Assembly: GCA_947624445.1 (NCBI GenBank)
Contig: CANQKF010000003.1
Coordinates: forward strand, 1 to 64,000
Length of the DNA stretch: 64,000 nt
Reading direction: 5' to 3'
Source: an uncultured Clostridia bacterium
GTDB taxonomy: Bacteria; Bacillota; Clostridia; Christensenellales; Borkfalkiaceae
In this document: piece after piece, positions 1-8,389 of the stretch
Position numbering within the stretch: the stretch's first letter is position 1
Layout of the letters: every line of letters begins with the position of its first letter
Position numbers and translations under genes: made by a program
The notes under the pieces: model-generated
The model's input: the letters and a program-made list of their open reading frames with translations, nothing else
Databases searched by the model: none
Told to the model about the DNA's origin: nothing

Positions 1-24
1 ACACAGCCAATCCTTATATTTCAT
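1..24 (-). CDS. start of an unidentified gene, cut by the window edge
   Basis: Only the first eight codons are inside the window, reading MKYKDWLC. The ATG at position 24 is preceded by a good ribosome-binding site (AAGGAGA, about 8 bases upstream). The N-terminus MKYKDWL resembles the start of phage/transposon tyrosine integrases such as those of Tn916-like elements, but eight residues cannot prove that. It reads away from rlmD, in the same direction. Confidence 0.45.
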
Positions 25-98
25 TTTCTCATTCTCCTTATAAATAAAAATAACCGCACGGCTTTCGCTGTACGGTAATCATGTCGTATAAATTATAA

Positions 99-120
99 AG
101 CACAAGATTTCTCCTGTGCT
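99..120 (-). terminator. putative terminator after rlmD
   Basis: AGCACA pairs with TGTGCT around a 10-base loop. On the minus strand the stem is followed by an AT-rich tract (TTTATAATTT), 10 bases beyond the rlmD stop codon. A second weaker hairpin (CCGCAC.../...GTACGG) lies at about 53–74. Confidence 0.5.
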
Positions 121-129
121 CTATCTTTC

Positions 130-1824
130 TTATATAATTTCAAAATGCTTCAAGGTCTCTCTAATTGCCTCGACCATTTGCGGCGAGGGATGCGAACGAG
201 GTCTTTTCAGTTCTTCCACGGCGTTGGGAGCGTCGTACATGGGCAAGCCCAAACTGCGCTTGACTTCGGCAATATAAGCCGTATGGACTTTGAAGCCGTA
301 AGTCTTTTCGATGTACTCTTGTATCATCTTATAAGTAACTTTTTCTTTCGGCTTGCGTTCCTCGGCGCGTTTTTGTACTTCTTTCAAAGAGATTTGTCCT
401 TCTTCCTCTCCAAACTCGACTTTTACGCCGATATGTCCGTCGGGTTTTTTGTGGGAAAGGACAACCAACGTCTCGACATGGCGCGTCTGCGGGAACATGT
501 CGTAGGGGCGGATGCGCTCGATCCGATACATGGGATGCGGGTCCGCACACTTTGCGAGGCTCCCGTCCGCCTGCTGCACGAGCGTGCCCGTGAGGATGCC
601 GAGATCGCGGGCGAGCGTCGCGGGGTTGCAGGAGATCATCACGACGGGATCGAGCCCGTGCTCCATGATGGTCTGCAACACGGCGCGGTCCACGCCCGCA
701 CGGGGCGGATCGAGCACGACGCCGAGCTTTTCTTCCCGTTCGATGAGGCGGGCAAGCGTCTCCTCCACCCGCCCGAGGATGGGAAACATGCGCCCCGTGA
801 GCCCGTTTTTCTCGGCGAGCGCAAGGGCGCAGGCGTGCGCTTCGGGCACGACTTCGATCCCGTAGGCCCGTTCGCACTTCTGCGCAAGCAACGCGGTGAG
901 CAGTCCGCCGCCCGAATAGCAATCGGCGACCACCCCTTCCGCGACCTCCGCGACCGCCGCATAGAGCTTTGCGCGGACGGCGTCGTTGACCTGCAAAAAG
1001 GTGTTCGGGCCGGCGCTGTACACGATCCCCGCCTCCGCACCCTCATAGCTCCCGTCGCCGTGGATGAGGCGGAAGGTATCGCCGAAGATGACGTTCGTCT
1101 CCGCCCGGTTGAGGTTCAAAAACAGCGAGAACTCGGGGAAGATCTGCCGCAGCAGGTGGATGAAATAGCCGATGCCCTTGAATTCGGGCTCGGTGACGAC
1201 GAGCGTCACGAGGAACTTTTTCTTGACCTCGCGCACGACGAGGTGGCGGATCTGCCCCGTGTGAGTGAGTTCGTCGTAGCCGTCGAGCCCGCACTTCTCC
1301 ATGAAGCCGAGGAGCGCGGCGATGACCTTTTCCGCCCATTCGGGATGGAGGGGACAGACGTCCGTCGGGACGATGCGGTGGGAGCGCTCGGCAAAGAAGC
1401 CGACGACGTTCTTTCCGCCGATCCGCCCCACGGGGAGCTGCAATTTGTTCCGGTAGCCGTATTCGCGCTCGCTGCGGACGCAGGGGAGCACGGGCGCCTC
1501 GATCCCCCCGATCTTGCGGAGCGTGTCGCGCACGAGGCGGGTCTTGAATTTGAGCTGTTCGTGGTAGCGCAGGTGCTGGAGCTGGCAGCCGCCGCACTTC
1601 CCGAATACGGGGCAACGGGGGCGGACGCGCTCCTCCGCGGGCGTTTCGATCTCCTCGATCCTGCCGTAGCCGATGGCGTCCTTAACTTTCAGAATGCGCA
1701 CGCGGGCGCGCTCCCCGGGGAGAAGAAAGGGGACGAACAGCGTGACGCCTTCGGCGCGCGCGATGCCCTCGCCCTGCGTCCCGACGCCCTCGGCGGTCAC
1801 CGTAAGAATGTCGTTTTTTTGCAT
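130..1824 (-). CDS. rlmD: 23S rRNA (uracil-5)-methyltransferase, RlmD/RumA family
   Basis: SAM-dependent m5U methyltransferase acting on 23S rRNA. The 564-residue protein shows an N-terminal TRAM domain (about 1–60), an iron–sulfur cysteine cluster (CPVFGKCGGC near residue 71, plus a later Cys in TDVCPLHP), the SAM motif DCYSGGGLLT, the DPPRAGVD motif and the catalytic SCNPATLARDL. After the methyltransferase there is an extra domain of about 85 residues (VTYKMIQEYIEKTYGFKV … LKHFEII), which also occurs at the end of many Firmicutes relatives; its role is unknown. The family includes RlmCD-type dual-specificity enzymes, so the exact target uridine is not certain. Confidence 0.93.
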   Translation of the reverse strand: MQKNDILTVTAEGVGTQGEGIARAEGVTLFVPFLLPGERARVRILKVKDAIGYGRIEEIETPAEERVRPRCPVFGKCGGCQLQHLRYHEQLKFKTRLVRDTLRKIGGIEAPVLPCVRSEREYGYRNKLQLPVGRIGGKNVVGFFAERSHRIVPTDVCPLHPEWAEKVIAALLGFMEKCGLDGYDELTHTGQIRHLVVREVKKKFLVTLVVTEPEFKGIGYFIHLLRQIFPEFSLFLNLNRAETNVIFGDTFRLIHGDGSYEGAEAGIVYSAGPNTFLQVNDAVRAKLYAAVAEVAEGVVADCYSGGGLLTALLAQKCERAYGIEVVPEAHACALALAEKNGLTGRMFPILGRVEETLARLIEREEKLGVVLDPPRAGVDRAVLQTIMEHGLDPVVMISCNPATLARDLGILTGTLVQQADGSLAKCADPHPMYRIERIRPYDMFPQTRHVETLVVLSHKKPDGHIGVKVEFGEEEGQISLKEVQKRAEERKPKEKVTYKMIQEYIEKTYGFKVHTAYIAEVKRSLGLPMYDAPNAVEELKRPRSHPSPQMVEAIRETLKHFEII

Positions 1825-1839
1825 ACGCCCCCCTCCGTT

Positions 1840-2391
1840 TTATTTTTTGATCCGCGCGATGATGAGATCGACCGAGCGCTGGCTGAAGAAGATCAGGGTA
1901 TCGTAGACGGCGAAAAGCAACGTGCCGCCCGCAAAGAGCACGAGGAAAAAATGCGCCGCGACGAACTCGTACCACCACATCGAGGCGACCCCGAACACGG
2001 GCACGAGCACGCACGACCACATGAGCCAGACCGTGAGGTCGAACCAGGCCGCTTTCACCAAAAACGCGGGGAGATGTAGTGGAAATTTCTTGATATATTT
2101 CTTCTGGAAGTAGTTCACGATCGGGTGCAGCCCGAAAAAGACGATGAACGGCAAGAGCCGAAAGATCGCAAAGGCGCTGAACAGAAAGGCGAAGATCGCC
2201 GTGCCGCAGAACGCGAGAAAGCTCCCGAGCGGAAAGCCCTTCGCGAGCGGCACCATGAGCGCGAACACGGCGAGGATCATCCCCGCGCCGTAAAACACGT
2301 TGACGTAGGCGCCGACGGTCAGCGCGATCGTCGCAAGGGCGCAGGCAATGCCCGAGAGCGCGATCTCATAGGAGTTCGTGGGCCGCTTCAT
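1840..2391 (-). CDS. polytopic membrane protein of unknown function
   Basis: 183 residues with about five or six hydrophobic segments (for example LSGIACALATIALTVGAYV, MILAVFALMVPLA, FLAFCGTAIFAFLFSAFAIF and FFLVLFAGGTLLFAVYDTLIF). The general shape is reminiscent of ECF-transporter substrate-binding (S) components, but no diagnostic motif was recognised. It sits 3 bases after the next upstream gene's stop codon and 15 bases before rlmD, so it is likely part of a minus-strand operon with the J-domain-like and DUF5685 genes. Confidence 0.75.
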   Translation of the reverse strand: MKRPTNSYEIALSGIACALATIALTVGAYVNVFYGAGMILAVFALMVPLAKGFPLGSFLAFCGTAIFAFLFSAFAIFRLLPFIVFFGLHPIVNYFQKKYIKKFPLHLPAFLVKAAWFDLTVWLMWSCVLVPVFGVASMWWYEFVAAHFFLVLFAGGTLLFAVYDTLIFFSQRSVDLIIARIKK

Positions 2392-2394
2392 GGA

Positions 2395-3006
2395 TCACCT
2401 GCAGCCGCAGCACAGGTATTGGAAACAGGTGATGCAGAAGAAGGTGTAGCAGGCGTTCGCGCAGGTGACGCACCAATTCCCGCCCATCTGTTTGCCCTGT
2501 TCGGCGGAGACATCGGGGTTGGTGTTGGGCGCGCCGCCCGTGTTCGTCGTATATTCCGCCCGCGCGCGCAGTTTATCGTAGGCGCTGCGGTACTTTTCGT
2601 TGGAAGGTTCCATCTGGAGCGCGATCTCGAGCTGCTTCTTGCTCTCGTTGATCCAATTCTTTCTGTAAAAGACGACCGATTGCAGATAGTGCCACTCCGC
2701 GCTCCGTTCGTTGAAGGCGTCGAGCAGCTGTTGCGCGCGCGAAAGATCGCCGCTGCGGATGCAGGAAGCGACTTCATCGAACGCCGAGGAAGCGGAAGCG
2801 CCGTCGCGGGAGGCCGTCTTGCGATCGTCGCAGATCTCGGCGTAGGCGGCGTCGAGCTTATCGAGCATGCGCGCCGCACGGTTTCCCTCCTCGCCGTCTT
2901 TCCACTTCTCCTCGTTGTATTTTGCCTTCAGCTCCTCATAGCGCGCCGTGACCTCCTCCATCGAGGCGGATTCGTCGAGCCCGAGAAGTTCGTAGGATTC
3001 TTTCAT
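2395..3006 (-). CDS. J-domain-like protein with helical repeat and C-terminal Cys cluster
   Basis: 203 residues. The first ~70 residues follow the DnaJ J-domain pattern (YELLGLDESASMEEVTARYEELKAKY…) but the invariant HPD tripeptide is replaced by NEE, so Hsp70 stimulation is unlikely. A middle helical section (about 85–150) looks like TPR-type helices. The end is rich in Cys and aromatics (NWCVTCANACYTFFC…CCGCR), suggesting a metal-binding or membrane-inserting tail. It lies 42 bases downstream of the DUF5685 gene in the same direction. The function is not established. Confidence 0.75.
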   Translation of the reverse strand: MKESYELLGLDESASMEEVTARYEELKAKYNEEKWKDGEEGNRAARMLDKLDAAYAEICDDRKTASRDGASASSAFDEVASCIRSGDLSRAQQLLDAFNERSAEWHYLQSVVFYRKNWINESKKQLEIALQMEPSNEKYRSAYDKLRARAEYTTNTGGAPNTNPDVSAEQGKQMGGNWCVTCANACYTFFCITCFQYLCCGCR

Positions 3007-3048
3007 GAGGTTCTCCTTTTTCTCTGCACGTTGCGCGGTGCAGACGCG

Positions 3049-3918
3049 TTATAGATTTTTGACCCGTATGGGCACCTTTTTTTCTCCGTTCATCACGCGC
3101 TTCGTCTCGAGCGGGATCCCGCGCAGGATCACGTTGTCGGTGAGATCGCGGTTAAAAGAAAAACATATGCCCCCGAGATTTTCCCGCAGATCGAAGAAGA
3201 TCGTATCGAAGAGGAAGCCCACCTCCCCGCCGTTTTCGGCGAGCAGTTCGGGGCGCGTCTCCGCCCGATAGGAGAGCGCGAACGGGTTGTAGTTCCCCTT
3301 CTTCTTGTCCTTCTCGAAGTCGTCGAGCGCGTCGATGAGATACACCCACTTGCCGAGCGCGTAGAATAGCCCGCGGGTCGCCGCGGTGCGCTTTTCCCCG
3401 AGAAAGTGATCGGAGAGCGCGGCGAGCAGTTGCGCCGTGGGCTCGGCCGCCATATCGGGGGAGGCATACCGCGCTTTTTCCGCCGCCGCCTGCTCCTTCA
3501 TGTACGTCTCGACGAGCCCCACGAGTTCGGGATACTCCCTCTTTGCGCGGAGATATCCCTTCCTGAACAGCCTGCGCTTTCCGCGGCCCTTGCCGCCGTC
3601 CTCGATGTCGTCCGTCAGCTTGTAATAGCAGAGGACGGTGTTGAGGGCGCCGAGCTCACGGGTGAGCGGATCCACCTTGGCGATGGGGCGCTTTCTGATG
3701 GCGTGCTCGAAGCAATTCTGCTGCTCGATGACGACGTCCACCCCCATGATGTTGTGCAAAAGCGCAGAAAGAAATGTGACGTCGTAGCTCAATCCCAGCC
3801 GCGCGCGCTGTCCGCATGCGGAGGCGATCCCCTTGCACAGCCCGCAGTAGAGGGCGCGATAGAGCATGAGGTCCTTGATGAAGAGATTGGGATAATCGTA
3901 GCGAACGTAGCCGAACAT
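3049..3918 (-). CDS. DUF5685 family protein
   Basis: 289 residues beginning MFGYVRYDYPNLFIKD…YRALYCGLCKGI, the hallmark start of the clostridial DUF5685 family. There are conserved acidic patches (LTDDIEDGG; YLIDALDDFEKDKKKGNYNP) that vaguely recall the aspartate-rich helices of prenyl-synthase-fold proteins, and several Cys residues near the N-terminus (YCGLCKG). No biochemical role is known. It begins 3 bases after the trpS stop codon and is followed by the J-domain-like gene, so a shared transcript from trpS is likely. Confidence 0.85.
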   Translation of the reverse strand: MFGYVRYDYPNLFIKDLMLYRALYCGLCKGIASACGQRARLGLSYDVTFLSALLHNIMGVDVVIEQQNCFEHAIRKRPIAKVDPLTRELGALNTVLCYYKLTDDIEDGGKGRGKRRLFRKGYLRAKREYPELVGLVETYMKEQAAAEKARYASPDMAAEPTAQLLAALSDHFLGEKRTAATRGLFYALGKWVYLIDALDDFEKDKKKGNYNPFALSYRAETRPELLAENGGEVGFLFDTIFFDLRENLGGICFSFNRDLTDNVILRGIPLETKRVMNGEKKVPIRVKNL

Positions 3919-3921
3919 CGC

Positions 3922-4917
3922 TTACCCCTGATAGAAGCCCACCTTGCGGTAGACCTTCGAGAGCGTCTTTCTCGCCGCCGCCGCGGCGCGTTCCCGCCCG
4001 CGCGCGAGGAGATCCCCGAGATAGCTCTTATCTGCGAGCAGCCGCCGCTGTTCTTCGCGGATGGGATCGAGGACGTCCGCGACCGCTTCCCCCACGGCGA
4101 GCTTGAAATCGCCGTAGCCCTTCCCCTTGAATTCGCGCTCGACTTCTTCGGGCGTGCACCCGCGGAAGGCGCAGTAGATGTTGATGAGATTGGCGATCCC
4201 GGGCTGCTCCTCGCTGTAACGCACGGCGCCGAGGCTATCCGTGACGGCGCGCTTGAACTTGCGCAGCACGGTATCGCGGTCGTCGGAGAGGAACACCGAG
4301 GCGTTCGGGTTTTCGGCCTCGGATTTGGACATCTTTTTGGCGGGATCCTGCAACGAGGCGATCTTCGCGACCCCCTTGCGGATGAGCGGCTCGGGCACGG
4401 TGAACGTCTCGCCGTAGCGGTTGTTGAAGCGGATGGCGAGGTCGCGCGCGAGCTCGACGTGCTGCTTCTGGTCGGCGCCGACGGGCACGTAGTCCGCCTG
4501 ATACAACAGGATATCCGCCGCCATGAGCACGGGATAATCCATGAGCCCCATGTTGACGTTATCGGCATGCTTCTGGCTCTTATCCTTGAACTGCGTCATG
4601 CGGGAAGCCTCGCCCACCGCGGTCACCGTGTTGAGCACCCAGCACAGCTCGGCGTGCGCGGGGACCTGCGACTGCACATAGAGCGCGCACTTTTCGGGAT
4701 CGAGCCCGCAGGCAATGTAGAGCGCGGCGAGCTCGAGGGTGCGGCGGCGGAGCTCCGCGGGGTCCTGCCGCACCGTGATGGCGTGCAGGTTGGCGATCGC
4801 ATAGTAGCATTCGTATTCCGACTGCATCTCCACCCAATTCCGCACCGCGCCGACATAGTTGCCGATCGTGAGATTGCCGCTCGGCTGGACCGCCGAGTAC
4901 GCGATTTTCCTTTCCAT
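3922..4917 (-). CDS. trpS: tryptophanyl-tRNA synthetase
   Basis: Class I aminoacyl-tRNA synthetase charging tRNA-Trp; 331 residues, the usual bacterial length. The HIGH-type motif is PSGNLTIGNY near residue 12 and the KMSKS loop is KKMSKSEA near residue 196. It has its own consensus promoter. No T-box leader is visible in the short region upstream. First gene of a probable trpS–DUF5685–J-like–membrane protein–rlmD run. Confidence 0.97.
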   Translation of the reverse strand: MERKIAYSAVQPSGNLTIGNYVGAVRNWVEMQSEYECYYAIANLHAITVRQDPAELRRRTLELAALYIACGLDPEKCALYVQSQVPAHAELCWVLNTVTAVGEASRMTQFKDKSQKHADNVNMGLMDYPVLMAADILLYQADYVPVGADQKQHVELARDLAIRFNNRYGETFTVPEPLIRKGVAKIASLQDPAKKMSKSEAENPNASVFLSDDRDTVLRKFKRAVTDSLGAVRYSEEQPGIANLINIYCAFRGCTPEEVEREFKGKGYGDFKLAVGEAVADVLDPIREEQRRLLADKSYLGDLLARGRERAAAAARKTLSKVYRKVGFYQG

Positions 4918-4940
4918 ATGCTACGGACTCCTTCTTAAGG

Positions 4941-4969
4941 ATTATACCACATTTTCCAACAAATTGCAA
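4941..4969 (-). promoter_or_regulatory. promoter of trpS
   Basis: Minus-strand TTGCAA (4969–4964), 17-base spacer, TATAAT (4946–4941), ending about 23 bases before the trpS ATG, with an AAGGAG ribosome-binding site between. Confidence 0.8.
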
Positions 4970-5045
4970 CGCGTATGCGCCGCTGTGAGATGAAATTTCG
5001 GCAAAGTCGGCAAAAGAAGGGCAAAAATCCCGCCGAAACGGCAAA

Positions 5046-5074
5046 GAGACCATCGGGACGCGCCCGATGGTCTC
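5046..5074 (-). terminator. terminator after the threonine-synthase-like gene
   Basis: Perfect 12-bp stem (GAGACCATCGGG / CCCGATGGTCTC) with a 5-base loop, 16 bases after the stop codon at 5091. The following T tract on the minus strand is short (CTTTGCCGTTT), so efficiency is uncertain. Confidence 0.65.
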
Positions 5075-5090
5075 CTCCATTCCCCCCAAC

Positions 5091-6569
5091 TCAGCCGAGA
5101 AACGCGAGGATCGCCTCGAACATTTTCTCCGCCGAGACCGTTGACTTGAACCGGATCGGCTTATAGCGGATCGCCTTCAGGCTCTCGGGCACCTTCATCG
5201 CCGTGAGCAGATGGATGCGCTTGACGCCCTTGTAGGAATCCTTCACGTCGTTGCCCGTGAGCGCATATAAGACGTCCTGCGGGAACTTATAGGGGCTCGC
5301 CGCGGCCGTAACCACCATCGGGGGACGGTGCGCGTCCTCGGGCAGAGATTGCGCGTATTTGCGCGCGACGCTCATCGCGACGCCCGTGTGCGGATCCATC
5401 GGATAGCCGAATTCCTCGAAGAAATCATAGACGCACTCCACCGTGTCGTCCTCGCTCGAGGCGCCCGCGAAGAAGTCCCGACGGAAGGCGGAGAGCTCCT
5501 CGGCGCGGACGGTAAACTTCCCCGCCGCCGCGAGCTGCGCCATGCGCTCCTGCGTGAGCGCCGCGTTCCTGCCCGAGAGTTCGAAGATGAGCCGCTCGAA
5601 CCCGCACGGGACGAGCAGGTCCAGCGCGGAGGACATCGTGCGGAAGAGCGGGCGGTTGCGGTTGAACGTGCCGTGCTTCCAGAGATCCGCGACGGCGCAG
5701 TTCTTGTTGCTCGCGCCGACGATCGTCCCCGCCGGCAGCCCCATCTTCTTGGCGTAATACGCCGCGATCAAGAGGCCCGAATTATCCGCGGGGATCGAAA
5801 AATCTACCACATCCCCCCGCTTTATTTGCCCCATGGCGACGAGATCGCAGTATGCCGAGAAGAAGCAGACGATCTGCGGCGCGAGTAGCGCGAAATTGGC
5901 GTCCGCCGCGGTGAGCGCAAAGCCCCGCGCCCCGAGCTGCTCCCTGCATGCCGCAGAGGCTGCGATCTTCTCCGCGCCCGAACGGCAGTCGTCGTAGGAG
6001 CCGCGCACGGCGACGGCCTCGAGATTTTCGCCGTCCTGCGTGCATATCTGCAGTTTTTGCATCTTCGAGACGCCCTCTTCGGGATAAAACGCCGCGACGC
6101 GGACCGCCGCATCGCCCGAAAAACGCTCGAGCGCCGCCTTGCACGCGTCTCCCTCCGCGGCGACGAGCACGAGCGGACTTTGCCCGATCCCGAGCGCCTT
6201 GCGGCTCGCTTGGAGCAGATAGGGAAAGATCCCCAGCGTCAGGTCCGCGGCGGCGCAGGTGGGCCCGTGGAAGAGCTCGAGAAGATACAGCCCCTCGTCC
6301 GTGCGGATGAGCGGCGCGGGGTCCCCGCCCTCAAAGCCCGCATAGGCGGCTTTCAGCGCGGTGAGCGTCTCTTCCCCGTCGAACTCGAAGTATTTCCCGA
6401 GGATGAGGGCGGCGCGCTCGGCGTAGTCCATGCCGAGCATCGCTTCGAACTCCTCCTCCGAGACATGCGGAAAATACTCGGGGACATAGAGCCCTCCGTC
6501 CAACGCGACGCCCCGCACGACCGCTTCCGCCGCCGTGACGCGCCCTCCTCTCGTGCCGATAAAATACAT
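5091..6569 (-). CDS. threonine-synthase-fold protein lacking the PLP lysine (probable pseudoenzyme)
   Basis: 492 residues, collinear with ThrC from the N-terminus (TRGGRVTAAEAVVRGVALDGGLYVPE) to the end. However, the motif that carries the PLP lysine in active enzymes (FHGPTxAFKD) reads FHGPTCAAAD, with Ala108 in place of Lys. The ATSGDTGKA loop reads AAEGDACKA (137–145), and the PLP-phosphate loop PTGNFGN reads PADNSGL (260–266). Each change was checked on the nucleotide sequence. The rest of the fold is well preserved and the frame is intact. Known ThrC converts O-phosphohomoserine to threonine; this copy is predicted not to bind PLP covalently, so a regulatory or structural role is inferred. 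It stands alone between hairpins, not next to hom or thrB. Confidence 0.85.
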   Translation of the reverse strand: MYFIGTRGGRVTAAEAVVRGVALDGGLYVPEYFPHVSEEEFEAMLGMDYAERAALILGKYFEFDGEETLTALKAAYAGFEGGDPAPLIRTDEGLYLLELFHGPTCAAADLTLGIFPYLLQASRKALGIGQSPLVLVAAEGDACKAALERFSGDAAVRVAAFYPEEGVSKMQKLQICTQDGENLEAVAVRGSYDDCRSGAEKIAASAACREQLGARGFALTAADANFALLAPQIVCFFSAYCDLVAMGQIKRGDVVDFSIPADNSGLLIAAYYAKKMGLPAGTIVGASNKNCAVADLWKHGTFNRNRPLFRTMSSALDLLVPCGFERLIFELSGRNAALTQERMAQLAAAGKFTVRAEELSAFRRDFFAGASSEDDTVECVYDFFEEFGYPMDPHTGVAMSVARKYAQSLPEDAHRPPMVVTAAASPYKFPQDVLYALTGNDVKDSYKGVKRIHLLTAMKVPESLKAIRYKPIRFKSTVSAEKMFEAILAFLG

Positions 6570-6596
6570 ATGCTCCCTGCCTATAAAACGACTGAA

Positions 6597-6619
6597 CCGT
6601 CCCGCTGGGGGCGGGACGG
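6597..6619 (-). terminator. GC-rich hairpin, possible terminator of the P-loop gene
   Basis: CCGTCCCGC pairs perfectly with GCGGGACGG around a 5-base loop, 26 bases downstream of the P-loop gene and 28 bases upstream of the next start codon. The T tract is weak, so it could instead act in the leader of the threonine-synthase-like gene. Confidence 0.45.
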
Positions 6620-6644
6620 GTCTTACTTGCTCGGGTTCCCGCCG

Positions 6645-7052
6645 TCAAAGATACTTCTTTGCGAACTCGGGAAGTTCCTCCTCGGGACAGCTGCAAGTGA
6701 TCCAGATCTCGAGGGAGCGCGCCTCGGCGACTTTCTCCCAGAGATAGAAGAGCTGCGCGAGCTCGGAGAGCGGCTTGCCCGCGATCCGCGCAACGCCGTC
6801 GATGTAGAGATATTCATTGTCGTAGTTGCCTGCGATCACGCCCTTGACGAATCCGCAGAGCGCGTCGGCGCCCGCGACGGAGTAGTCGGTCACATCGATA
6901 AACCGGATGGCGCGGTTGACGTCGTACATATAGCGCTTCGTATCGGTGATAAACACGAGATGCCCTTTCGCTGTCTGAACGGTGCTGTTCGCCCGATCGA
7001 TGATGCGCTTCGTCTTTCCGCTGCCCTTCGGTCCACAGATGATTTTGATCAT
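6645..7052 (-). CDS. small P-loop NTPase, function unknown
   Basis: 135 residues with a Walker A motif at the start (CGPKGSGKT, residues 6–14) and a hydrophobic strand ending in Asp (YLYIDGVARI) that could be Walker B. The length is close to a minimal RecA/kinase-like core. Homologues in clostridia are often loosely labelled as ATP-binding or twitching-motility proteins without evidence. It has its own promoter and an AGGAGG ribosome-binding site and looks monocistronic. Confidence 0.75.
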   Translation of the reverse strand: MIKIICGPKGSGKTKRIIDRANSTVQTAKGHLVFITDTKRYMYDVNRAIRFIDVTDYSVAGADALCGFVKGVIAGNYDNEYLYIDGVARIAGKPLSELAQLFYLWEKVAEARSLEIWITCSCPEEELPEFAKKYL

Positions 7053-7091
7053 GATACCCTCCTAAACGCCTTACGGCCATGTGATACCTGT

Positions 7092-7120
7092 ATTGTAGCA
7101 AGTTTTCCCGCGATTTTCAA
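7092..7120 (-). promoter_or_regulatory. promoter of the P-loop NTPase gene
   Basis: Minus-strand TTGAAA (7120–7115), 17-base spacer, TACAAT (7097–7092), about 40 bases before the start codon. Confidence 0.7.
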
Positions 7121-7160
7121 GGGGTTTGCGAAAATTTACGGAAATTATTTTCTTTTTTCC

Positions 7161-8357
7161 CTAAACGAGGCTCTGCAAAAACGCGTCGATGCGCCCCAGC
7201 CCTTCGAGCATGTCCTGCATGGAGAGCGAATAGGAGAGCCGCACGCAGTCGTCGGCGCCGAACGCCGCCCCGGGGACGACGGCGACCTTGGCGGCGTCGA
7301 GCAGGACGTCTGCAAATTCCACCGAATTTCCGATCCTGCGGCTGCCGAACGACTTGCCGTAGACCCCGTCGACGACGAGCATGCAGTAGAACGCCCCCTC
7401 GGGAATGATGCAGTACGCCCCCTTCATTTCGGAGATGCGCTCGATCATCGCGAGCCGCCGCCGCGCAAACCGCGCGACCATCTCCTCGACGGCGGCCTCC
7501 GAAGAGGAGAGCGCTTTGAGCGCGGCATATTGGGAGACCGAGCAGGCGTTGCTCGTCGAATGGCTCTGGAAGGAATCGATCGCGCGGGCGATGTGCGGGG
7601 GCGCCGCGAGATAGCCGATCCGCCAGCCCGTCATCGCGTACGTCTTGGAGACGCCGTTGACCGTGACCGTGAGGTCCTTCGCCGCGGGCGAGGACGCCGC
7701 GAACGAGAAGGGTTTCACCCCGCCGTAGACGAGCTTCTCGTAGATCTCATCGGAGAGGACGTAGATCCCCGCCTCCACGCACACCTCGGCGAGCGCGCGC
7801 ACCTCGGATTCCGAATATACGGCCCCCGTCGGATTGCAGGGCGAATTGAAGATGAAGAGCTTGGTTTTGGGGGTGATGGCGGCCCGCAGCTGCGCGGGCG
7901 TGATCTTGAAGCCCGTCTGCTTGCTCGTTCCGACGATCACGGGCACCCCGCCGCAGACCTTCACGGCCTCTGGGTAGGTGAGCCAATAGGGTGCGGGCAG
8001 GATGACCTCGTCGCCCTCATCCAAAAGCGCGAAACAGACGTTGAACACCGAATGCTTCGCGCCGTTGGAGACGACGATCTGCGAGGGCGCGTAGTCGAGC
8101 CCGTTGTCGCGGCGGAACTTGCTGCACACGGCGCGGCGGAGCTCCTCGAGCCCCGCGGAGGGCGTATACTTCGTATAGCCCCGATCGAGGGCGTCGCGCG
8201 CGGCGTTCAGAATGTGCTCGGGCGTCGCGAAATCGGGTTCGCCGACGCCGAAGGAGATCACATGCTCCCCCGCCTGTTTCATCGCCCGCGCCCGCGCGCT
8301 CACGGCGAGCGTCAACGACGGCGAGATCGTTCGGATGCGCTTTGCAAGCTCTTTCAT
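7161..8357 (-). CDS. class I/II aminotransferase, aspartate aminotransferase-like
   Basis: 398-residue PLP enzyme of fold type I. Visible motifs: substrate-loop GVGEPDF, FNSPCNPTGA (around 171), SDEIYEKLVY (PLP-pyridine Asp/Tyr region) and the PLP lysine Lys238 in VSKTYAMTGWRIGY. The closest named group is bacterial AspC/PatA-like aspartate or aromatic aminotransferases; substrate preference cannot be read from sequence alone. It follows prfA by 32 bases with a GGAGGGGAG ribosome-binding site and is probably the last gene of the rpmE–prmC–prfA transcript. Confidence 0.9.
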   Translation of the reverse strand: MKELAKRIRTISPSLTLAVSARARAMKQAGEHVISFGVGEPDFATPEHILNAARDALDRGYTKYTPSAGLEELRRAVCSKFRRDNGLDYAPSQIVVSNGAKHSVFNVCFALLDEGDEVILPAPYWLTYPEAVKVCGGVPVIVGTSKQTGFKITPAQLRAAITPKTKLFIFNSPCNPTGAVYSESEVRALAEVCVEAGIYVLSDEIYEKLVYGGVKPFSFAASSPAAKDLTVTVNGVSKTYAMTGWRIGYLAAPPHIARAIDSFQSHSTSNACSVSQYAALKALSSSEAAVEEMVARFARRRLAMIERISEMKGAYCIIPEGAFYCMLVVDGVYGKSFGSRRIGNSVEFADVLLDAAKVAVVPGAAFGADDCVRLSYSLSMQDMLEGLGRIDAFLQSLV

Positions 8358-8389
8358 CGCTCCCCTCCTTTGGACGCGCGCATGGGGCG

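Noticed and set aside
4918-5045. T-box riboswitch upstream of trpS
   Set aside because: The promoter leaves fewer than 30 bases of leader, too short for a T-box.
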